Shown one piece after another: positions 8,328 through 19,200 of a stretch of 64,000 nt of DNA. This stretch comes from Mucilaginibacter sp. KACC 22063 (GTDB taxonomy: Bacteria > Bacteroidota > Bacteroidia > Sphingobacteriales > Sphingobacteriaceae): the NCBI RefSeq assembly GCF_028736115.1, contig NZ_CP117877.1, forward strand, positions 868,001 to 932,000, written 5' to 3'. Numbering within the stretch: the first letter of the stretch is position 1; the number at the start of each line of letters is the position of its first letter. The notes under the pieces were generated by a model, which was not told where the DNA came from, did no database searches, and saw nothing but the letters and a program-made list of their open reading frames with translations. Both the position numbers and the translations under genes were made by a program.

Positions 8328-8822
8328 TTAATGCTCGTCGGCGCTTGGACCATAAGTAGCAGGAATAGGAATATTATTAAGTCGCAGGTAAACACCTAAT
8401 TGTGCGCGGTGATGTACCGTTTGATTGAAAGACATCCTTACCGTTTCTGCTTTAGTGGATGTATACAATATCTGGTCGCCGTTACGCAAAACCCATTCCT
8501 GGTCTAATACATCTTCTGATGCCTCGTTCAGGCTTTTGCGCGCGCTGTTAAGGCTACGTTCAAAGTAATCAAGCAACTCTGCGGTGTTATTTACAACTTC
8601 TTCTTTCCAGTTGTTGCTTTGAAAATCAAGCCCATCAGTGGTTAGGCCCATCGTAGTCCAGTTGGGCAAGTCGGCAATGTGCGTTGCCAGGCGGCGCATG
8701 GTCATGCTTTTTTCGTGTGGTTGCCAGTCGAACAGTTCTGTAGGTACACGCTCTAGCATTTTACGGGTTACTACAGCTTCGGCTTCCAACTCTTTTTTGA
8801 AGATTTCAATTAGTGACATCAT
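8328..8822 (-). CDS. DinB/YfiT-like metalloprotein
   Basis: Four-helix-bundle protein of the DinB/YfiT superfamily, about 164 residues. The likely metal-binding histidines are in LATHIADLPNW and in the C-terminal HHRAQLGVYLRL. Members bind a divalent metal; some are thiol-dependent S-transferases, but most have no known substrate. In-frame starts exist up to 8864. I choose the ATG at 8822 because the helical bundle begins with MMSLIEIFKKEL; the upstream residues look non-native. A second DinB-like protein is encoded at 26200-26646. Confidence 0.8.
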   Translation of the reverse strand: MMSLIEIFKKELEAEAVVTRKMLERVPTELFDWQPHEKSMTMRRLATHIADLPNWTTMGLTTDGLDFQSNNWKEEVVNNTAELLDYFERSLNSARKSLNEASEDVLDQEWVLRNGDQILYTSTKAETVRMSFNQTVHHRAQLGVYLRLNNIPIPATYGPSADEH

Positions 8823-8912
8823 TGTATTGTTTTTGGTTTGTGATTCAAAGAAACCATACGCCAATGACAGCCCTATGTCAACAAGTTTTTAGCCTTACAA
8901 TTATTTGAAAAA

Positions 8913-9362
8913 TTATTGAAGCTTATCGCCTTCAACTTTAGGCCAAAGCCATGCCTGACGAATAATCATACAAGTAATGATCACCTCTATTATTCCTAAG
9001 TAGATATAAAAGATCATCCATTGATCAATCGATGCACTAACAACTAACAGCATGACTACGGTGAATAATGCCCCTATTGCCAGGTTGACCAGCCGGTTAA
9101 TCGCAGCCTTCAGCATTAACGACAAGAATATCATAAAAGGCGGTATAGATAGAAGAATCGCGTACATGAGCAATACTAATGGTGTGGTTTCGCCTGCACC
9201 AGTGTGCCCGTTCATTAAACCCTTAATGCGCCCCGGTACAAATAAGGAAAAGAAATCACCATAGATATAACAGAACATTACCGCTGTCCACAGCGCTGAT
9301 AGTTTAAGCTTTACATTGATCTTAAAATCCTGTAGGGTGTTGGTTGTAGAACTTGTACTCAT
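8913..9362 (-). CDS. DUF6326-like four-helix membrane protein
   Basis: A 149-residue membrane protein with about four hydrophobic segments. The first is followed by YIYGDFFSLFVPGRI, which I recognise as the hallmark of the Bacteroidota family DUF6326. The N-terminus is Ser/Thr-rich and polar. Function is unknown. It is monocistronic in the minus direction, downstream of the WYL regulator by about 64 bp, so it may share that transcript. Confidence 0.7.
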   Translation of the reverse strand: MSTSSTTNTLQDFKINVKLKLSALWTAVMFCYIYGDFFSLFVPGRIKGLMNGHTGAGETTPLVLLMYAILLSIPPFMIFLSLMLKAAINRLVNLAIGALFTVVMLLVVSASIDQWMIFYIYLGIIEVIITCMIIRQAWLWPKVEGDKLQ

Positions 9363-9426
9363 CTCATCATATTTTATAAACTATAGACGAGAGCAGTGCA
9401 GGTTATGTCACAGCATTTTTTAATCT

Positions 9427-10365
9427 TTACAAGTTTTGTGAGATATCTTTTATCAAGACTTTCAGTTTTTCTTTCAGTTCGGGTGGGTGTACTATTGTTG
9501 CCTGATCGCCAAACATGAGCAGCCAGCGGGCAAAACCTTCCAGCGAGCGTGTCATAAAATGCATTTCCACATTATCCGGGTATTCAATTTCATGAGTAAA
9601 GCCGTTATAATAGCGCTGCTCTCCGATATAAGGGGCTGCCTTGTGATTCACCAGTATAACGATATTGATCACATCGGCTTCTTTGTAAAGATCTTTAAGG
9701 TGTTCACTTAATGGTGGATGGACCTGATCAAATGTACCGTCTGTGCATAACAAATCTTCCATCCTGTCGAATCTAAAATCGCGGTAATCTTCACGTAGCT
9801 GGCACCAGGCAATAAGGTGCCAGTTACCTTCCAGGAAAAATACACCAATGGGTTCAACGAAACGCTCGGTAAGGGTTTTGTTATATGCTGCGCGGTAGCT
9901 GATACAAAGCACACGCTTTTCGGCAATGGCTTGTAAAATATCCTGAAGCGGGTTTACTTTAAGTAATTGTGGCCTCCGGCCTTGTACAACGGCTATGCGG
10001 TTCTCTATGCTTTCGAGATAATCTTTATCGGTATTACGCAGTACAGACCGTATTTTAAACATGGCCGAACGATAGCTTGCCCCGTTAATGTTATCAGTTA
10101 GCTTTTCTGCCATTTTTTCGGCGGTGATAAAAGAAGCTACTTCATCGCGGGTAAACATAACAGGCGGCAGGCGGTAACCTTCCACCAATGAATAACCGAT
10201 TCCAGCTTCGCCTATCAATGGTACACCGGCTTCTTCCAGCGTTTTAATATCACGGTATACGGTGCGCAGGCTGATATTGAACCGCTCTGCAATTTCAGAC
10301 GCTTTTACAGTTCTGCGCGATTGCAGTTGTATCAGAATAGCTGAAATACGGTCAATGCGGTTCAT
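9427..10365 (-). CDS. HTH-WYL transcriptional regulator
   Basis: DeoR-like N-terminal helix-turn-helix (about residues 5-60: VKASEIAERFNISLRTVYRDIKTLEEAG) followed by a WYL ligand-sensing domain (about 140-310), with the core LCISYRAAYN and RFVEPIGVFFLEGNWHLIAWC. The family (YafY/PafC type) regulates responses to nucleic-acid or metabolite ligands. It probably controls its neighbour at 8913-9362 or itself; no operator was found. Length (312) is typical. Confidence 0.9.
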   Translation of the reverse strand: MNRIDRISAILIQLQSRRTVKASEIAERFNISLRTVYRDIKTLEEAGVPLIGEAGIGYSLVEGYRLPPVMFTRDEVASFITAEKMAEKLTDNINGASYRSAMFKIRSVLRNTDKDYLESIENRIAVVQGRRPQLLKVNPLQDILQAIAEKRVLCISYRAAYNKTLTERFVEPIGVFFLEGNWHLIAWCQLREDYRDFRFDRMEDLLCTDGTFDQVHPPLSEHLKDLYKEADVINIVILVNHKAAPYIGEQRYYNGFTHEIEYPDNVEMHFMTRSLEGFARWLLMFGDQATIVHPPELKEKLKVLIKDISQNL

Positions 10366-10422
10366 GGTTTGAGTTTTGCCTTAACAAAGTAAAGCAAAAC
10401 CAGCAGAACCCCTAAGCTTTAT

Positions 10423-13005
10423 TTAAAAACGGTAGCCCAATGTTAAGTAAGTAAGCGCACCCTCTGTTGAGCCGCCCACGGCAACCTGTGCAATAAGCGC
10501 TTGTGCAGGTATCAGGTATATGCCCCCGCCGTAGCCGTCATGCCATTTGTTTGACGATTCGCCTGGTACCCAAACACGTCCCATATCATTAAACCCAATT
10601 AACCCAACGGTGCCGGGGAATAGATATGAGTTGAAGTTGAACAGCTTTAAGCGTACTTCGAAATTGTTGTAAACAGATGTTCTGCCCGCAAAGCGAAAGG
10701 TGTGAAAACCGCGTAGGGTTGATGGGCCGCCTATGGCCATTTGCTGAAAATATTCGGCATGGCCTAAAATAGTACCGCCGCCAATACGGTTGGCAATAAC
10801 CAATACAGAATCCTGATCGGGGTTAAAATAAAAGTTAAATTCGGTTTGCAGTTTAGCGTAAGATTTTGCATAATCACTGATGCCGGTTACCCCGTTAAGT
10901 GTCGTGTTCCAGTATACGCCCGATGTAGGGTTGGTAAGGTTATTACGGGTATCATATCTTAAGCCGCCAATTACGCCGGCATAAAAACGTTTTTTAAATA
11001 CGTTCTGGTCCGGGTGAGCCTGTTCGTAATCTCTTAAAAAGTGGTTATTGTTTTCGGTTGCAGATGCATAGTAGAATTGACCTGTTGCGCCAATACTCAA
11101 CTGAAGATCATGGTTAGTATGGAACATCCTGACATCTGCATCGAGCGTGTTGTAGCGATTACGATAGTAATTGATATCGTAAGGGTCTTTGTTAATGAAA
11201 ACTGTCTCGTTGCCTATGCCGAAGAAGTTGCTCACATTGTGAGGGCCGCGCGATGTAATGTTGACGTTCAAGTCGTTGTTGCCTAAAGCTTTTTTAAAGT
11301 CGCCTACATAGGCAAAAGAAAAGGCATTCCGTTCAACAGTATATCCTGCCAGAATAGTTTGGTGCGAAGCATATGGTTCTTTACGGAAGCCCTGCTTTTC
11401 GATAAGTAAACCGCCAATTAGTGTAACGCCATTATCCGTGTTATAGCCTAATGATACCAATGGCGATGTGTTATTATATTTAAATGCCGTACGGTTAAAG
11501 TAATTGACAGAGGTATCTTTACCCAGGCGCAGTTTGGCATCGGCTTTTGAAGGGAACCCGTTTTGTTGGTCAGACCGGTCATAGACATATATATTATTGC
11601 GGTTGTTCAGCTGCTTATCCACATAAAAACTATCCACACCAGGCCCGCCTATCATTCTAACTTTAATTGGCGAAGGCGTATTGCCGCTTACATGAAAAAC
11701 ATCTTTGCCCTTTAAGCCATAAAGGCGTACTTCTTCTGTTACCTTCGGATCAAATGTGCGCTGATAGATCACCTTATCAATCTCACCGCTTTTTTTGATC
11801 TTTCTTATGGTGATGGCTACTTTACCGCTATCGCTTTCGTTAATGGTGAAATCTTCCTGTTTGTTAGTTGCAGGTACATCAACCATGTGCGACAGGAAAG
11901 CATAGTATGTTAAAGCGTACTTGCTTAAATCGTCGCGACGTTGTTTAAATGCTGCAATAATAGGCGCTGCCGACATCCTGTAAATTACAGGTGGCATACG
12001 TTTCATGGCTGCTACAAAAAGGCTGTCAGTTAGTTTTTGCTGAACGTCTGCAATCTGCTCTTTCCAGTCGTCTATGCTTAACTGGTTAAGGAAATACCTG
12101 TCGAAATACCTGGCGTTGAAATTCCAGCCGTCAATATCCCGTATCTCGCCACGGTAAGGTTGTAACTGTGATTTTAAAAACTGATGCGATAAAAACCAAG
12201 GGAATATACCCGAGGTTGAATAAAATACCTTATCACGGTCGCGCGGAATAGGCGTATACGTAATACCGGTATCGCTTTTATCTTTCACCCAACGCCATTG
12301 GTCTTCGTGCCTGTCCCAGTCGCCAATAACCATATCCAGCAGGCGGGCACGCAGTACCAGCTTTTGTAGAACTTTATTATCGTTATCGTCTTCCAGTTTT
12401 TTCTCGGTTTTTTCAGTGTTGTCGGTATCATCAACATCAAGTGGGTCGCGCTGCTCAAAAAGATAAACCTTGTTGGCAAACTCTTTTCTGTATTGGCCAA
12501 GTGCCGGGTCATCGGCAACGTAAACAATCTGTGGTATACTATGCGGAATGCTTAATGCTTGTGCAAGTGGGGGGACCACCAATGCAGAAAATGGATGCGA
12601 CGTGGAAACCTCGTCCTGCAAAATGTCTTTTACTATAGTTTTGCGCAGGTTAGCAGGCAATGCCCTTTCAGGGTATTTCTGTACAGTTCGCAACGCAAAA
12701 TTATTACCTGCTGCATCAACCAGTTTTAAAGAGCGCGTTTGTTTGCCGCCGCCAAGCCCTACTATTTTAAGGCCGCCCTGCTCGGTGCTGATGTGGAATA
12801 TTTTTAGCTTAACAGGTGTGTCCCAAAGCTTGCGGTAATTCTCGCCGAAAAGTACCCTGTGTGCTTTGGTTACATGGTTGTATTCCGGTTCAACTGCAAC
12901 AGTAATACTATCACCTGTAATTTTTTGTGCGTTTACACACAATGAATTGATGGTTATTGCCGTTAAGGCTAAACAGATTTTTCTGAGATTGTTTTTTAGG
13001 TGCAT
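10423..13005 (-). CDS. Outer-membrane protein: kinase-like region plus Omp85-like barrel
   Basis: An 860-residue exported protein with a signal peptide (1-27, ending VNAQ). Residues about 50-400 form a soluble region with two sharply conserved blocks, GDWDRHEDQW (228-237) and PIPRDRDKVF (252-261). They resemble the catalytic and metal-binding Asp motifs of FAM20/CotH/HipA-type atypical kinases. Residues about 470-860 look like a 16-strand Omp85/BamA-type barrel, with the L6-loop motif LRGF (in GGPSTLRGF) and a terminal aromatic residue. No POTRA domains are visible. The 1201-residue protein at 16238-19843 is a paralogue with an added phosphoesterase. The kinase idea is inference; the barrel is well supported. 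Confidence 0.75.
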   Translation of the reverse strand: MHLKNNLRKICLALTAITINSLCVNAQKITGDSITVAVEPEYNHVTKAHRVLFGENYRKLWDTPVKLKIFHISTEQGGLKIVGLGGGKQTRSLKLVDAAGNNFALRTVQKYPERALPANLRKTIVKDILQDEVSTSHPFSALVVPPLAQALSIPHSIPQIVYVADDPALGQYRKEFANKVYLFEQRDPLDVDDTDNTEKTEKKLEDDNDNKVLQKLVLRARLLDMVIGDWDRHEDQWRWVKDKSDTGITYTPIPRDRDKVFYSTSGIFPWFLSHQFLKSQLQPYRGEIRDIDGWNFNARYFDRYFLNQLSIDDWKEQIADVQQKLTDSLFVAAMKRMPPVIYRMSAAPIIAAFKQRRDDLSKYALTYYAFLSHMVDVPATNKQEDFTINESDSGKVAITIRKIKKSGEIDKVIYQRTFDPKVTEEVRLYGLKGKDVFHVSGNTPSPIKVRMIGGPGVDSFYVDKQLNNRNNIYVYDRSDQQNGFPSKADAKLRLGKDTSVNYFNRTAFKYNNTSPLVSLGYNTDNGVTLIGGLLIEKQGFRKEPYASHQTILAGYTVERNAFSFAYVGDFKKALGNNDLNVNITSRGPHNVSNFFGIGNETVFINKDPYDINYYRNRYNTLDADVRMFHTNHDLQLSIGATGQFYYASATENNNHFLRDYEQAHPDQNVFKKRFYAGVIGGLRYDTRNNLTNPTSGVYWNTTLNGVTGISDYAKSYAKLQTEFNFYFNPDQDSVLVIANRIGGGTILGHAEYFQQMAIGGPSTLRGFHTFRFAGRTSVYNNFEVRLKLFNFNSYLFPGTVGLIGFNDMGRVWVPGESSNKWHDGYGGGIYLIPAQALIAQVAVGGSTEGALTYLTLGYRF

Positions 13006-13227
13006 TTAACAGCAAGTAATTACTCTGTACAGATTAATGATACCACAACAGCAATTATGAAAATTTGTGCTACCACGCGTTGATTTGTTAATACCCCGCC
13101 AGGCAACGCCGCAAATTTTTTGTGAGATTGGGTGATGATATTATCAGCTTTGAATATAACCTTTTATCAGCAAATTGCGTTATCCGGCTCTTGATATCTA
13201 ATTAATTTAAGATCAGAATTTTATTTA

Positions 13228-13866
13228 ATGATTAAACCTGTTTATTTTAAACTGCGGGTATTAGTATTACCTTTTTTGTTGTTATTGTCGGCTCATGTGC
13301 ATTCGCAAAGTATGGATGCCAAATTGCTGAACAAGCTTAACCCAAACACTACCCACGTTAACCCCACCTGGGACTTTGTTTCAAATAGTATTCAGCCCTT
13401 ATCGGTGGCTGCCCCGGTAACTATGCTTACTGTTGCTTTAATTACTAAAGATGCTGATCTTAAACAAAATGCTTTCAGAACCGGCGAAGCCCTGCTGATT
13501 AATGCCCTGGTAACAACCGGCATGAAAAACTCCTTTCAGCGTACCCGGCCTTTTAACGCTTATCCGGGTATGATAACATTGCAAGGTACGGCGGCAGGTT
13601 ATTCGTTCCCATCGGGGCATACCTCAAATGCTTTTGCGCTGGCCACATCATTAACGCTGTCATTTAACAAAAAATGGTATGTAGCGGTGCCTGCTTATGG
13701 ATTTGCGGCTGCCACGGCATATTCGCGTATGTATCGCGGTGCACATTACCCAACCGATGTACTCGGCGGAATGATAGTTGGCACAGGCACATCTTACCTT
13801 ACCTGGAAGCTGCAAAAATTATTTTTGCGCAGGAGCAGGGTAGGGCTAACCGTTCCTCATCCCTAA
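13228..13866 (+). CDS. Secreted/periplasmic PAP2-family phosphatase
   Basis: PAP2 phosphatase of 212 residues with an N-terminal signal (about 1-27, ending HVHSQ). All three motifs are present: KNSFQRTRPF, SFPSGHTSNAF and SRMYRGAHYPTD. It is less hydrophobic than the membrane PAP2 protein at 3174-3815, although it has central hydrophobic helices. Likely substrates are phospholipid or isoprenoid phosphates. Its stop codon overlaps by 4 bp the end of the convergent GAF-like gene. Confidence 0.88.
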   Translation: MIKPVYFKLRVLVLPFLLLLSAHVHSQSMDAKLLNKLNPNTTHVNPTWDFVSNSIQPLSVAAPVTMLTVALITKDADLKQNAFRTGEALLINALVTTGMKNSFQRTRPFNAYPGMITLQGTAAGYSFPSGHTSNAFALATSLTLSFNKKWYVAVPAYGFAAATAYSRMYRGAHYPTDVLGGMIVGTGTSYLTWKLQKLFLRRSRVGLTVPHP

Positions 13867-16196
13867 GTAATTACACTTAGCCGTATGGCCTTAAGCCCTG
13901 TAACTCCTTGTAATTCTTCCAAATCGTAACGCTCAATTTCCTTAGCTAATAAGCCCTTGCTCTGAAACTCACGGATGCTTTCTAAAAAGTAATCAGCTTC
14001 ACTTTCAGTTGAATATACAAGTGCTATTTTGCCAGGTTGTGTAAGGCGTTCATCGGTGTCTTTGATATGTACTTTGTCGATGCGCTTTTTTACCACCTCG
14101 TAACGGATGTTGTAAGCACCCTCCACATCAAAACGGCGCTCGTCTTTACGGAAACAAATATCTATCTGGCCCGAATGTATAAATATGAGCTGCGTAGTTT
14201 GCAGCACACATTTCATAATGCCGGTAAGTTTGCTGGTAATGCGCACAATATCAATCATTGAGCTTAACTGCCATTTTCTGAACAGCTGCAGCATGGCTTC
14301 GTCAAAAGGCTTTTCGGGTGCTAAAGCCTGCCCGGTAAAAATATCATACTCCACACCATCCGTCCTGAATTTTTCAAAGTAGCAAGGATAAATTTCCTGC
14401 AAATCATATTGCGCCTTCTCAAAGTAATTGTTCAGCGCCGTGTTGATCAGGGTTATGGATTGCTCCAGGTTACGACGGTATAAAAAGCCTTCACCTTTAT
14501 TTTCATCAGCCTCATCAAAGTATGCCTTAATAATAGGGCCAGTTTGTTCGAAATTTTCTTTCAGGTAATCAAAAGTGGGATATACTTTAGCTTGTAAAAA
14601 GGTTTTAATGCTTGTTTCGTCATTATCCGAAACCTGCTTTTCGAGTTTTGAGATCCAATCGTTACACTGCGTGATCAGCTTAACATGAGGTGCATCTTTA
14701 TTAAGCCCGTCTGTTTGCCTAAGCGTTTCTATCAGCTTGTTCAGCAGATAAGTAAGGTCGTTTTTTAAGGCGAGGTTGCGCTCGTTGGTTGAGTTGCGGA
14801 TATCTATGGCACCATAAAGCGGGTATACGTCTTTAAAGCCAACCGTGTCAATGATCCTATTCTCGTTATTGTGCCTGCTTTTAATATAGTTCCATGCGGC
14901 TTCGTTAAACTTCCACTCTACCGAGTTTTGCAGGGTGGTAAACTTATCTTTAATAACGGTCTCTATACGGTTGTTAAATCTTTCGGCGCTATTATGTAAC
15001 AGTTGAGATAACAACGGAACTGCCGCCTCGAGTTTGGAGATCAGTTTTTCAAAAGGGATAGCCGCCTTTTTCGAATAAATTTCCATTACCCCGGCCAGTT
15101 TGCGGTTGTAATAAACGGGTAGTATGGCGTATGAAACAATACCTGCCTGTTTTAACGCTTTCAGGTAAAAATGGCTTTCAACGTTATAATCGTTTATTTC
15201 ATTAAAAAATATGGCGCGCGGGTTTTTCATGTACTGTGTTACCAGCGCATTGTAAGTTTCTTCAGCAATACTTTGCTGTATAGATGATTTAACGAGCACA
15301 CTGCTAAAGCATTCTTTTGTATCATAAACCAAATTACCGTTAACGCGTAAAAACGGCAGTAAGCCAAATTCGATATCGCTGTTGCCGGTAAGGGTTTGTA
15401 GTGCATGGGTCACCTTTTCGTAAAGCTCGTTCTGATCCTGGGCATCATTTACCAAAGCCAGCCTAATGTTATTTATAGATTGCTCTATGGTAATTTCCTC
15501 AACCGTAATTACCGAAAAGCCTTCTATCCTGAACATTTCTAAAGGCATTAATTCCTCAAATACCTCACAGCCTGCTCCCTGGTGCAGAAACTGCTCAATA
15601 AGTTCGGGTTTCAACTCCGGTAGCTTTGACTTAGCGATGATCTCCACATAGGTTGTATCCAGATGTATCTGGTAATAACGTTCCAGTCCGTTAGCAGCCG
15701 AGGCATCTGTATATAATGTGTCGTTATTGGCATCAAAAGAAATGTGATACAGCTTTTGCAACACTAGCCGGTAAACGTAGTTTTTAAGTCGGCTGGTAAA
15801 ATGGTTACCTCCCTGGTATACAATGGCATCTTTATCCTTAAGATAGCTTTCTGTAAATTCCTTATAAGCATCGGTACCATATAATACACTGCCGGGTATA
15901 GGCGTGCCTATTCCCCAATAAAACTCCGTTTCGTCGGCAATAGGTGGAGAGAGTACCGTATAGATTAGCTCCAGCGCATCAACATGCTGCATAGCCTCTT
16001 CAACTGAAAGCGTTTTTTGTATGGCTTCATTTTTTTCGAGCCTTGCCAAAATAAAGCGATAAAATTCTGCTTTAAAGGTTTTACCGTTATCTATGCGTTG
16101 TTTTAGATCTTCAATAAAAACACGGAACGAAAAGGCATAATCAACCAGTTCGTTACTGTTCAAATAGTCATCAATGTTAAAAATATTGACTTGCAT
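13863..16196 (-). CDS. Large GAF-domain-like protein of unknown role
   Basis: A 777-residue cytoplasmic protein with no signal peptide or membrane helix. Residues about 240-400 look like a GAF domain (AGIVSYAILPVYYNRKLAGVMEIYSKK). Downstream, at about 465, is VYPLYGAIDIRNST, which recalls the start of class III nucleotide-cyclase domains (the metal-binding Asp and the RxST turn), but the rest of a cyclase domain is not evident. The C-terminal 250 residues are mostly charged helix. Bacteroidota carry such long proteins, usually annotated only as GAF-containing. A signalling role is inferred; ligand and output are unknown. Confidence 0.6.
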   Translation of the reverse strand: MQVNIFNIDDYLNSNELVDYAFSFRVFIEDLKQRIDNGKTFKAEFYRFILARLEKNEAIQKTLSVEEAMQHVDALELIYTVLSPPIADETEFYWGIGTPIPGSVLYGTDAYKEFTESYLKDKDAIVYQGGNHFTSRLKNYVYRLVLQKLYHISFDANNDTLYTDASAANGLERYYQIHLDTTYVEIIAKSKLPELKPELIEQFLHQGAGCEVFEELMPLEMFRIEGFSVITVEEITIEQSINNIRLALVNDAQDQNELYEKVTHALQTLTGNSDIEFGLLPFLRVNGNLVYDTKECFSSVLVKSSIQQSIAEETYNALVTQYMKNPRAIFFNEINDYNVESHFYLKALKQAGIVSYAILPVYYNRKLAGVMEIYSKKAAIPFEKLISKLEAAVPLLSQLLHNSAERFNNRIETVIKDKFTTLQNSVEWKFNEAAWNYIKSRHNNENRIIDTVGFKDVYPLYGAIDIRNSTNERNLALKNDLTYLLNKLIETLRQTDGLNKDAPHVKLITQCNDWISKLEKQVSDNDETSIKTFLQAKVYPTFDYLKENFEQTGPIIKAYFDEADENKGEGFLYRRNLEQSITLINTALNNYFEKAQYDLQEIYPCYFEKFRTDGVEYDIFTGQALAPEKPFDEAMLQLFRKWQLSSMIDIVRITSKLTGIMKCVLQTTQLIFIHSGQIDICFRKDERRFDVEGAYNIRYEVVKKRIDKVHIKDTDERLTQPGKIALVYSTESEADYFLESIREFQSKGLLAKEIERYDLEELQGVTGLKAIRLSVIT

Positions 16197-16237
16197 ATTT
16201 CCGTGTATAGTTAGTAGTAGTACTGTTAAACCAGAGG

Positions 16238-19200
16238 CTACAGATTAAGTTTTAAGGTGATATACGGATAAAAGCCATCGGCGGAGTACGCACCTTGTAA
16301 ATTTAATAACATCATATCGGCAGGCATAAAGTAGATACCGCCGCCAACGCTGTTATGCCACACCTTTGATGGCTGGTTTTTGTCCCATACACGGCCTATG
16401 CCATATAATGCGGTAAGGCCTATCTGGCCGGGTAAAATGTAAGAAGTAAAGTTGCTGAGTTTAAACCTGCCCTGTAAAACATTATAAAAAGCCTGCTGCC
16501 CTGCATAGCGGTATTGCCGTAAACCCGGCAGGCTTTCGGGGCCTCCTAAAAATACAGACTGATAAAACGCGGGCTGCCCGAACGTTATACCGCCACCCAG
16601 CTTATAGCTGATGACTATTGACGAATTTGCGGTTACGCTTTTATATAGCTCTGCCTGCGGTGTAAACTGGAAGAATGTGTTTGAGTAACTGTTAAGGCCA
16701 AACAGTTGTTGAAACTTTAAGCTGATGTATACCCCATAAGAAGCCATCAGCGGACTGTTACGCTTGTCGTCAATATACGTCATGGTTAAACCTGCGTACA
16801 GCTTGTTTTTTGTATAGGTTAAGCTGTCGTAGTTGTTGAACAAGTTGGGGTGATAGATTAGCCGATCATTATCATCGCTGTTGAAGCGATAATATTGAAA
16901 AGTAGGCCCTATGCGCAGGTTAACCGACCCTGTACTGTTATGAAACCTTAATGAGCCGGTTACCTCGGCAAGATCGAATTTTGCGCGGTAATAGGTTTTA
17001 AAATGGCCGTTTTTATCAAAGTCTGTTTCGTTGCCCTTGCCAAAGAAATTAATGGTATTCGGGAAATCAAACCTGGCTTGCACCTCTATATCTGCCGAGT
17101 GTTTGACGGCGTTAAACCATTGGCCAACATAGTTAAATTTATTAGCGCCATTACCAAAGCTATGTAAAAGATTGAATTGCTGAATACTTCCGGGTGCTTT
17201 ACGGAAGCCCTGGCTTGTGAATATAACTCCTGCGTTAATCCAGTAACCATCATCGGGATTAAATCCCATGCTCACATCCGGAATAGTTGAGTTGAAATAC
17301 TGGTTAACCGGAACGTAAGCTACCGTGGTGGTATCGTTTGAGAAATGCTTGCTAATTTTAACAGAATCAGTGCCGATAAACGTAGCCTTGCTTTCTTTAC
17401 CATAATATTTTGTATGGTTATTAGCTGATACGATGTTTAAGCTTTTTTGCCCCTGCCCGCCAATTACACGTACTTTAATCAAAGTATTACGATCATTAAT
17501 AATGATACTGTCTTGCCCTTTACCTGCATAAATTCTGATCTCTTTGGTAATGTTGTGGTCAAATACTTTTGAGAACAGCGGGTAGCTGATACTGCCATCA
17601 TCAAGCCGCTTGTAAACAGATACATTGATGTTATTGCCGGCCGTGTCTTTAACGACCAATAACTCATTTACATCAGTTGCCTTTACATCAACAATGCGGT
17701 TGAAAAAGCGGTAAAACCTGTCGGCATCACTAACCATAGTGGCTCTGCGACGCTGCATTAATTTTAATAGTTCCTGATGCCTGATGTTGTTGGCAGCCGT
17801 GGGCATATGGTTCAATGCATCATTTAGTACATCATCTGTTAATGCGGCTGCAAATGTTTTGGCGGTTTGCTTCCAGGTATTGTAGCTAATTCCCGATAAA
17901 AACCTGACATCCAGTTCGCGGCCATTAAAGTAAAAGTCGTTGATGTCGCGTTGGTCTGATTGATATCCTTTCAGAAAAGGTGAACGCCATTTTACAGCGG
18001 CCATTCGTGGTATCAAGCCTTCATTCACAAAAAATGCCTGATCACGGTCTCGTGGTACAGCGCTGTAATATTTATTTTTTCCGTTGGTTCGGTTTTTCCA
18101 ATGCCATTGATCCTGCTGCTGGTCCCAATCGCCGATGAACCAATCTAACAAGCGTGCCCTTAGAAACTCCAGAGTATCAATCCGGTTACTGTTATCACGG
18201 TCAAGCGATTTCATCATGATGCCAGTATTGTCAGACCTGCCTTCGCCTAAGCTTGGTTCAAGGATACAGATGGTTTTGGCAAAGTCGTTCTCATAAATAC
18301 CAAGAGCCCTGTCTGGCGATACCCAGCCTACTATAGGGTTGGTATGCGATACCTTAACCGCTTTGGCCAGTACTGGCGCTACTAAAGATGCATAGGGGTG
18401 CTGCGCCGATATGGCATCCCATTTCCACGAAGTGGCAAAGGTTTCCCGGCGTGCTTGCGGAAGTTTGATCTCCGGGTATTTTTCAATACTGCGCAGCAGC
18501 CACTCTTTACCTTCTTTATCTATCAGTCTTAAAGCCAAAGTTTGGTGCGCACCGCCATATTTAACGGGTGTAAGTCCGCCTTTAAAGCTGCTTATTTTTA
18601 TTACGGGCAACTTTACTGCCGCAGCCCATTCTTTTCTATAGTTTTCGCCAAATAGCTTGCGGTGAAAGCCGCTTACCTTATCAAAGTTTGGATTGGCTTT
18701 GATGAGAATACTGTCTTGGGTAACAGGCTTTGATGTTGGTATAGTAACAGGCTTAACAGAACGATACGGTTTTGTATAAGCATATACCTGCTTAAAGCTT
18801 GTATCCTTGCCTGCATAGTAAGTAAAGCGGATGCTTTTATCTGCCATGAGATCGGCAGTTACAAAACCTGGGGTTGTTTCAGCATATAAAGCATGCTTGC
18901 CTTTTTTAACAAAAGCCTCTTTTGCACCAGAACCGCTTACCACCTGTATCTGCTCGCCATCTTTTATGAATTGCAAACCATGTTCGTGCCCGGAGACATG
19001 TATCAGATTAGGAAATTCTTTAAAGACATTATCAATTTTCGAGATCATGGTTTTGTAAAGCGGATGGGCCTGGTCTTCAGCTAACGAAAACGTACCCCGC
19101 ACCAGCGGGTAAAGCGCCCCAATGCCCGGAAACGGTATATAAAGGTTTTTCTGAACGGATGTTAGCGGGAAAAAGTAATCGGCAATGTTGTAATATCCAC

